The notes beneath the pieces were generated by a model that made no database searches, had not been told where the DNA came from, and saw only the letters and a list, made by a program, of their open reading frames with translations. From Gammaproteobacteria bacterium (lineage in GTDB: Bacteria > Pseudomonadota > Gammaproteobacteria > SZUA-229): a stretch of DNA of 12,444 nucleotides. The position numbers and the translations under genes are program-made. Numbering within the stretch: position 1 is the first letter of the stretch; each line of letters starts with the position of its first letter. The stretch lies in contig JAOUPA010000044.1 of assembly GCA_029880105.1 (NCBI GenBank), forward strand, positions 1-12,444, read 5' to 3'. This document shows positions 8,494 to 12,444 of the stretch, piece by piece.

Positions 8494-9297
8494 ATGAATA
8501 AACATCTCTCCTTTATTATTGTCTCACTGCTTTCACTAGTCGCACACAATGCACATGCAGCTATCAATCAGTACAATGTTGAAATTGTCATTTTTGAAGA
8601 TCTCTCCAGCCGTTACATTAACAGCGAACAATGGCCAATTATTATTCCACCATCAGATAATGCAATGCCAGATAATGAATCGAGCAATAACACGGTAAAT
8701 AGTTTGTCGAATACATTCACCACACCTGAGTCAATTCAGGAAAACAAATTAGATACCACTACAGGGAACGCAGTAAATAATAACGTCAAGCACCAAGATA
8801 ACAACAGCATTATTCAGGTAACCCATGAGACCACAAATGAGCTCGTGGCATATGTAGATAAACTTAGTCGCTCATCCAGATACAACGTACTCATCCATCA
8901 GTCATGGCAACAAACAGGACTTGATAGCGATGCCGCCATCAGCATCCAAATAGGCAGCATCAAAGGCCAGAAAGAAGAAATCACCATTCTGGGCGCTGAG
9001 AACAACCTGACGGTAGATAAAGAAGCAGAAATGAAGTCGAGTGTCACTGGCAGCATCAAGCTAATACTGGGTCGCTACCTGCATATACATACTGATTTAC
9101 TGTATAAACGCCCGAGAAAAAACGATGCATCAAACATACCCACATCCGCTAGCAGAATGTTTGACGAATTCGAGATCAAGTCACAACGCAGAATGCGCAG
9201 CAAAGAATTACACTATTTAGATCACCCACTGCTTGGTGTACTGGTTCTGGTAACCCCCATTGAGACACCCGAGCAAACTGGCAACAATATAAGATAA
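8494..9297 (+). CDS. csiV: CsiV-family periplasmic protein
   Basis: This exported protein of 267 residues has a signal peptide at 1-22 (cleavage near NAHA|A). Conserved blocks of the CsiV family are visible: YNVEIVIFE (27-35), YNVLIHQSWQQ (130-140), SIKLILGRYLHIHTDLLY (187-204) and RRMRSKELHYLDHPLLGVLV (232-251). In Vibrio cholerae CsiV binds peptidoglycan and acts with the LpoA-PBP1A system; that role is carried over from the family. Residues about 55-105 form an Asn/Ser/Thr-rich stretch with little predicted structure, probably a linker. The gene starts 16 bases after mfd with only a weak AAGAAAA upstream. The mfd-csiV pairing matches what I recall from Pseudomonas. No terminator follows at once; the first candidate on this strand is at 9657-9689. 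Confidence 0.85.
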   Translation: MNKHLSFIIVSLLSLVAHNAHAAINQYNVEIVIFEDLSSRYINSEQWPIIIPPSDNAMPDNESSNNTVNSLSNTFTTPESIQENKLDTTTGNAVNNNVKHQDNNSIIQVTHETTNELVAYVDKLSRSSRYNVLIHQSWQQTGLDSDAAISIQIGSIKGQKEEITILGAENNLTVDKEAEMKSSVTGSIKLILGRYLHIHTDLLYKRPRKNDASNIPTSASRMFDEFEIKSQRRMRSKELHYLDHPLLGVLVLVTPIETPEQTGNNIR

Positions 9298-9307
9298 AGT
9301 CAATTTT

Positions 9308-9481
9308 CTATTTTGATAGCCTGCTATTTAATATTTTCTTCAATGTCTCTAACAGCGTACTCCGTCGTTCATCACCTGAACGTCTGCCTAAGGCATCACC
9401 AAATCTAACAACCGATCTACGATCTTTACATACCCTCCTTGGCTTAATGCGTCGATCTTTTTTATGGTAAAAGATGACCAT
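9308..9481 (-). CDS. Small Arg-rich protein with repeated DRR motifs
   Basis: This frame encodes 57 residues beginning MVIFYHKKDRRIKPRR. It is strongly basic, with a periodic motif: KKDRR (7-11), CKDRRS (18-23), LGRRSGDERRS (31-41). A central VVRFGDALG (24-32) and a C-terminal amphipathic segment TLLETLKKIL (42-51) follow. The composition and regular motif spacing look like a real protein rather than random frame. Short DRR-rich proteins of unknown role occur in gammaproteobacteria, as far as I recall. The start ATG at 9481 has GTGAG nine bases upstream. The gene is convergent with csiV, its stop lying 10 bases from the csiV stop. The single Cys18 and the basic character would fit nucleic-acid or membrane binding, but no function can be assigned. 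Confidence 0.6.
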   Translation of the reverse strand: MVIFYHKKDRRIKPRRVCKDRRSVVRFGDALGRRSGDERRSTLLETLKKILNSRLSK

Positions 9482-9656
9482 AAAGTAAATCTCACTATAC
9501 TCAGCCTACGTCACAGTGTAATTAAGCACATGTTGTGCCAACGAATATAAAATCAATTAAAATCAAAAGGCTAGAAATAGGTTGCCCAACTGAATCTCCT
9601 GATATTTCACTAATCTGTAAGTTGAACCGACAATTAATAATACAAAATACAGGGAC

Positions 9657-9689
9657 AATAAAAAGCCCCAACATGCGGGGCTTTTTATT
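9657..9689. terminator. Bidirectional rho-independent terminator
   Basis: AATAAAAAGCCCC (9657-9669) and GGGGCTTTTTATT (9677-9689) are perfectly complementary around a 7-base loop. Both strands end in a T-run, so it can stop the minus-strand fadL transcript, whose stop codon lies 18 bases before it, and also plus-strand read-through from mfd-csiV. Confidence 0.9.
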
Positions 9690-9706
9690 TTCATACTAAA
9701 GCAATT

Positions 9707-11101
9707 TTAGAATCGAATGCTTAAGGTTGCTCCAAGTGCATCCTGATACATAGCAATCGAGGCATTGCTACCAGTAACAGTTGCGCCGCCAACACCAAAT
9801 GCCGTGGGGCCTTTAATGGTATTAAGGAAGGCATGCATATAATTCACTGACAACCAGTAATCTTCATTGAATTTATATTCAAAGCCCAATGTTATGTGTT
9901 TTTCTATAGTAGCTGGCGCCAGCATATTAAACAGCACCTGATCCTTGGGAATTGGTGCCTTGCCATAGTTCAAACCAGCTCTCAGTGCCAATTTCTCTGT
10001 ATACTGCCATTCATAGCCCAATTTATAGATGGTCTGATCAGTCCAGCCGAAACCCATACCTAAGGTACCACCCAACTTACAGTCAAGCGTATCAGCACCA
10101 GGACATAATGGATTCAAGTCAGTCGGATCAGCTGCGTTTGGTCCTGGGTTTCCCACTGAGGCCACATCGCTATAATTGATACGCTGAATTTCAAAAGCCA
10201 GCGTCATATCAGGCTGAGCTTTATAAGCCAGCCCCATCGTCCAGTTCTCGGGGATATCAAAGTCACCCTGCTCAGCAAACAGCTTGTCATATCTTGAGAA
10301 CTTGTTCATATCCACTCGATCCGAGTAATTGACACCTAATTTTAAATCCCCGTTCAAAAAGTTACCCAACCAGCCCAGGCGGTAGCCCATACCAAATGAA
10401 TGCGAGAAACCCACTCCTGTCAAACCATTCTGGGCTTCAATCTGCGTACTAGCTGCACCACCTGATGTAAACCCGGCAAAGCCAAAGTCTTCCAGACCTT
10501 CTGCACGGAAATATTGACCGGCCATGACAAACGTCGCACCAACTGTATGTGTTTTATCAATTTTATAGGCAATACTGGGCAGCATCTGTATTTGATACAG
10601 CTCAACACCGGCCTCGTTCGAGGCCAGATTATTCAGAATATTGAACACCGTAGGTGGACAACCAACACCACCAAGTGAGGTACAGGCGCTGTTATTAACT
10701 GTCTGGTTATACTCCGTTTTCATACCTGCACCGATCACGGCCGCACCAACTGCGACCCTGTCATTCCATCTATAAACACCACCCATTGAAGGGACGACGA
10801 ATTTATCATGATTACTGGTTTCATTCGTCAAACCCATGAGACCACTGTCGTGGTAAATGGCCACTTCCGGCCGAAAAAATTCCGCACCGAGATCAAAGCT
10901 ATCACCAGAATCAATCATTGTTGCAGGATTAAAAGCAGCGGCCATGCCGTCAGTATTATTGGCTACACCGGTACCACCCATTGCTCGAGATTTGGCACCA
11001 AAACCAATTAGAAAATAACCATTAGTAGCATAACTATTGAGAGGCACAAACAAACTACACGCCAATGCAGGCAATAGCACTTTTTTTAAATTTGATTTCA
11101 T
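9707..11101 (-). CDS. FadL/TodX-family outer-membrane transporter
   Basis: This protein of 464 residues is close to the E. coli FadL precursor length (about 446). The signal peptide is at 1-25 (ending NSYA). The mature N-terminus TNGYFLIGFGAKSRAMGGTG is typical of FadL, whose N-terminal region plugs the barrel, and an AAFNPATM motif follows at 55-62. The rest shows alternating beta-strand patterns ending in SIRF, the terminal Phe expected of a barrel assembled by BAM. FadL proteins carry long-chain fatty acids or other hydrophobic compounds across the outer membrane; the substrate here is unknown. Two predicted loops hold Cys pairs (SACTSLGGVGC and LCPGADTLDC), possible disulfides. GGGAG nine bases before the ATG supports the start. 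It has its own terminator after it and another just upstream, so it is probably monocistronic. Confidence 0.93.
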   Translation of the reverse strand: MKSNLKKVLLPALACSLFVPLNSYATNGYFLIGFGAKSRAMGGTGVANNTDGMAAAFNPATMIDSGDSFDLGAEFFRPEVAIYHDSGLMGLTNETSNHDKFVVPSMGGVYRWNDRVAVGAAVIGAGMKTEYNQTVNNSACTSLGGVGCPPTVFNILNNLASNEAGVELYQIQMLPSIAYKIDKTHTVGATFVMAGQYFRAEGLEDFGFAGFTSGGAASTQIEAQNGLTGVGFSHSFGMGYRLGWLGNFLNGDLKLGVNYSDRVDMNKFSRYDKLFAEQGDFDIPENWTMGLAYKAQPDMTLAFEIQRINYSDVASVGNPGPNAADPTDLNPLCPGADTLDCKLGGTLGMGFGWTDQTIYKLGYEWQYTEKLALRAGLNYGKAPIPKDQVLFNMLAPATIEKHITLGFEYKFNEDYWLSVNYMHAFLNTIKGPTAFGVGGATVTGSNASIAMYQDALGATLSIRF

Positions 11102-11110
11102 TGGGTATTA

Positions 11111-11115
11111 CTCCC
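11111..11115 (-). promoter_or_regulatory. Ribosome binding site of the FadL-family gene
   Basis: GGGAG on the minus strand lies nine bases before the ATG at 11101. It fixes the start immediately before a signal peptide. The AT-rich 40 bases upstream (11116-11150) probably hold the promoter, but I cannot choose the elements. Confidence 0.65.
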
Positions 11116-11146
11116 GCAATTTTTAATTATTTTATTCTGTTCGTTT

Positions 11147-11185
11147 TAAAATGCAGGAAGCCGGCACCACAGCCCACTTCCTGCA
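11147..11185 (-). terminator. Hairpin terminator after the repeat-containing secreted protein
   Basis: TGCAGGAAG (plus 11152-11160) and CTTCCTGCA (11177-11185) pair perfectly around 16 bases. In the minus strand the stem is followed by TTTTAAAA. It lies 11 bases after the stop codon of the secreted-protein gene at 11196 and before the FadL-family gene, which fits an intrinsic terminator with a large loop. Confidence 0.7.
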
Positions 11186-11195
11186 CAACGATTAT

Positions 11196-12444
11196 TTATT
11201 TAAAGCGCCTTCTGAGCACGCTGATCAGAGGCAACATCGCTACCAGCAGTACCCAGTTCAGTGCACCCAACCAGTTTTTATCCAACCTTGTATCGTTAGC
11301 CCCAGTGGTAATCGGTGGCAATGCCGCAGCCGTACCACTTGGCGCATCATTAAAGTTGGCATAGAAACCTACGAACGGGCCGTCGACCATCGGCGAGCCA
11401 TTGATGCCATCACCATTCACGTCACGAGAGACCAGTCCCCATGGAGCCAATGGATCAGGTGATGCACCCGCAGGACCAGTCCAGAGATCATTGACCTGAT
11501 CACCCTGTCCTGTTGGGTCATTCCATACCGCATTCTTATCGTAGACATTGACCACATCGATATCAAACGTACCGTTGTAATCGAACAGCATATGCACACC
11601 AACCTGGCCAGCAGCAACCGTCATACTTACCGTTGTTGCTGAACCCGTACCCGGGCAGCCGGTTACATCAATATCATCTGCGCCGGCATGCAAGCTCTTG
11701 GTGCTCGCATTCACTGTATCAGGTGAAGCTGACTTCGATTCACAAAGTGCATTATTGGCCTCAAAGGTATAGGTGCCGGGGCCGAAGACACGCACATGGT
11801 GGGCATACCAGGGCGCACCGAAGAACGCCGTTGCTCCCTCAGAGACAATCGTCATATTGCTGGCAACATCGGTTTCCGCCGTGTGCATACTGACACCGTC
11901 CCAGGTAAAGACAACATCATTGGTACCGCCAAATGTCTTACCAGCCACATCCAGCATGGTGAAGTTACCAAGCACTACGCCAACCTTAATACTGGCGGTT
12001 GCCGTACCGTCACCACCATTACCGTCGGTCGCGGTGAAGACAAAGCTGTCAGTGCCAATCAGGTCGGTCTCAGGCGTGTAGGTCAGGGTACCAGCACCAT
12101 CATCAACAATGCTGCTGTTGGCATTGGCCGGTGCCGCGGCACTGGCAAAGACAACGGTGTCACCATCGACATCACTACAACCTGCGACCAGATCGGTCGC
12201 CGCATTAATGGTTAACGCGGTGTTGGCAGGTGTGGCCAGAAGAACATCGGTACAGACCACGGCATCGTTGACCGGGTTCACCGTCAGGGTCACTGTCGCC
12301 ACGTTAGAGCCGCCCAGGCCATCCGTCACGGTAAAGGTAAAACTGTCTGTACCGTTAAAGTCAGCCACTGGCGTGTAAGTCAGCGAGGTATTACCTGCGC
12401 CAGCTGTCACTGCACCACCCTGGGTTGTTACCGCATCGAAGGTG
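11196..12444 (-). CDS. Secreted Ig/cadherin-like repeat protein with C-terminal anchor, N-terminus beyond right edge (partial)
   Basis: The frame stays open to the right edge, so these 415 residues are only the C-terminal part. Counted from the edge, two cadherin-like/Big_9 repeats lie at about 1-60 and 61-154. Each contains LTYTP, a D-x-x-G-T-D-S-F core and TDG.GG, and the first ends in NPVNDA. A domain I do not recognise follows (about 160-365), with APWYAHHVRVFGPGTYTFE and an Asp-rich SRDVNGDGINGSP segment that resembles a calcium-binding loop. Four cysteines are visible (about 64, 89, 234, 263). The end is a hydrophobic segment, WLGALNWVLLVAMLPLISVL, then RRRFK. This is the layout of C-terminal sorting signals (signature, helix, Arg cluster), but the usual PEP, GlyGly or LPXTG signature is absent. 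It probably sits on the cell surface. A GTG at 12410 is not the start, since the frame continues through it. Confidence 0.8.
   Translation of the reverse strand, partial: TFDAVTTQGGAVTAGAGNTSLTYTPVADFNGTDSFTFTVTDGLGGSNVATVTLTVNPVNDAVVCTDVLLATPANTALTINAATDLVAGCSDVDGDTVVFASAAAPANANSSIVDDGAGTLTYTPETDLIGTDSFVFTATDGNGGDGTATASIKVGVVLGNFTMLDVAGKTFGGTNDVVFTWDGVSMHTAETDVASNMTIVSEGATAFFGAPWYAHHVRVFGPGTYTFEANNALCESKSASPDTVNASTKSLHAGADDIDVTGCPGTGSATTVSMTVAAGQVGVHMLFDYNGTFDIDVVNVYDKNAVWNDPTGQGDQVNDLWTGPAGASPDPLAPWGLVSRDVNGDGINGSPMVDGPFVGFYANFNDAPSGTAAALPPITTGANDTRLDKNWLGALNWVLLVAMLPLISVLRRRFK

Noticed and set aside
12378..12410. GTG at 12410 as start of the repeat protein
   Set aside because: The same frame continues to the window edge with a sensible repeat sequence and there is no signal peptide, so the protein is simply cut.

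Overview
The window looks like a chromosomal segment of a free-living gammaproteobacterium. The support is a full-length Mfd closely resembling the Escherichia coli protein, followed directly by a CsiV-family gene (a pairing I recall from other gammaproteobacteria), plus a FadL-type porin. The copper and cytochrome genes on the left suggest a respiratory metabolism such as nitrogen-oxide, methane or sulfur chemistry, but the sequence does not settle which. I see no tRNA, rRNA, insertion sequence, CRISPR array or prophage.

Left third (1-4382, all minus strand, read right to left): a very large exported multicopper oxidase broken by one frameshift near 2176-2187; a strong nested hairpin; a periplasmic SCO copper chaperone fused to a C-terminal cytochrome c domain; then a small membrane-anchored protein that runs off the left edge. 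All three point to copper and electron transfer outside the inner membrane. The order hints that a heme-copper oxidase or NO reductase cluster may follow beyond the left edge.

Middle (4383-9297): a 645-base non-coding divergent region carries a perfect 12-bp dyad and a plausible mfd promoter. It is followed on the plus strand by mfd (transcription-repair coupling factor) and csiV (cell-wall protein), 16 bases apart and probably cotranscribed.

Right third (9298-12444, minus strand): a 57-codon gene for a small Arg-rich protein; a bidirectional terminator; a FadL-family outer-membrane transporter with a good ribosome binding site; another terminator; and the 3' end of a large secreted protein with Ig/cadherin-like repeats, an unassigned domain, and a C-terminal hydrophobic segment plus Arg cluster like a surface-sorting signal.

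The points most worth checking are the frameshifted oxidase and its copper/cytochrome neighbours, the small DRR-motif protein, the two regulatory-looking inverted repeats, and the sorting-signal-like C-terminus.
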